15,269 nucleotides of DNA, from contig DVJG01000046.1 in assembly GCA_018710805.1 (NCBI GenBank), positions 1 through 15,269 of the forward strand. The letters are read 5' to 3'. The stretch is from Candidatus Faecousia faecipullorum (GTDB lineage: Bacteria; Bacillota; Clostridia; Oscillospirales; Oscillospiraceae). The position numbers were made by a program, and so were the translations under genes. The notes under the pieces are model-generated. The model was not told the DNA's origin. It saw only the letters and a list, made by a program, of their open reading frames with translations, and did no database searches. Shown here one piece after another: positions 15,245 through 15,269 of the stretch. The stretch's first letter is position 1. Every line of letters begins with the position of its first letter.

Positions 15245-15269
15245 GGCGGAGAAGTATTGGAATAAGTAT

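Larger units (their letters stand above)
15106..15269 (-). other. Hairpin-rich segment with a 53-codon open frame running off the window
   Basis: This is the last part of the 346-nt stretch upstream of the zinc-ribbon gene. On the minus strand a frame is open from the window edge to a TGA at 15108-15106. It reads ...TLKTFFVKVHATIYFRSK and ends ...CELKALLADQ. I recognise no family. There is no start codon in the window, and stacked inverted repeats fill the segment. It may therefore be the end of a real gene or, more likely, a structured dispersed repeat whose open frame is incidental. A run of T residues follows the stop on the minus strand. Confidence 0.4.

Overview
The window looks like chromosomal DNA of an anaerobic Gram-positive bacterium of the class Clostridia, plausibly Oscillospiraceae or a close relative. 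This is an inference from the style of the proteins, the GC-rich coding sequence with strong GGAGG ribosome-binding sites, the sodium-type ATP synthase rotor and the recD2-comF-mreB gene order. No rRNA or other definitive marker is present.

Positions 1-7265 (minus strand) hold a complete F1Fo ATP synthase operon except for the 3' end of atpC, which runs off the window. Its transcription order is atpZ-atpI-atpB-atpE-atpF-atpH-atpA-atpG-atpD-atpC. The genes are tightly packed, with ATGA overlaps at atpF/atpH and atpD/atpC. A good sigma-A-type promoter lies at about 7305-7333. The c subunit has the full set of sodium-ligand residues plus a second carboxylate in helix 1, so the enzyme is predicted to be Na+-coupled. 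Small RNA hairpins lie at the atpE|atpF and atpH|atpA junctions, where subunit stoichiometry changes.

Positions 7405-11453 (plus strand) form a divergent, probably cotranscribed unit recD2-comF-mreB. It has 4-bp and 1-nt junctions and ends in a strong intrinsic terminator. Positions 11485-13020 are a single-gene unit with its own promoter, encoding a conserved DUF1846/UPF0371 protein of unknown function. A 12-bp hairpin terminator at 13068-13096 follows and probably serves both strands.

Positions 13118-15269 differ from the rest. They are visibly more AT-rich and are oriented against the housekeeping unit. They carry one 601-residue protein made of seven CxxC-16-CxxC zinc-ribbon repeats at an almost exact 67-residue period. 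A restriction-endonuclease-like domain is inserted between repeats 3 and 4. Its promoter has an extended -10 and an inverted repeat over the -35. Upstream of it, up to the window edge, lies a hairpin-rich segment with an open frame, possibly a dispersed repeat or the end of another gene. This accessory segment is the most interesting part of the window and could be a mobile or defence-related gene. That role is a hypothesis, not something shown here.
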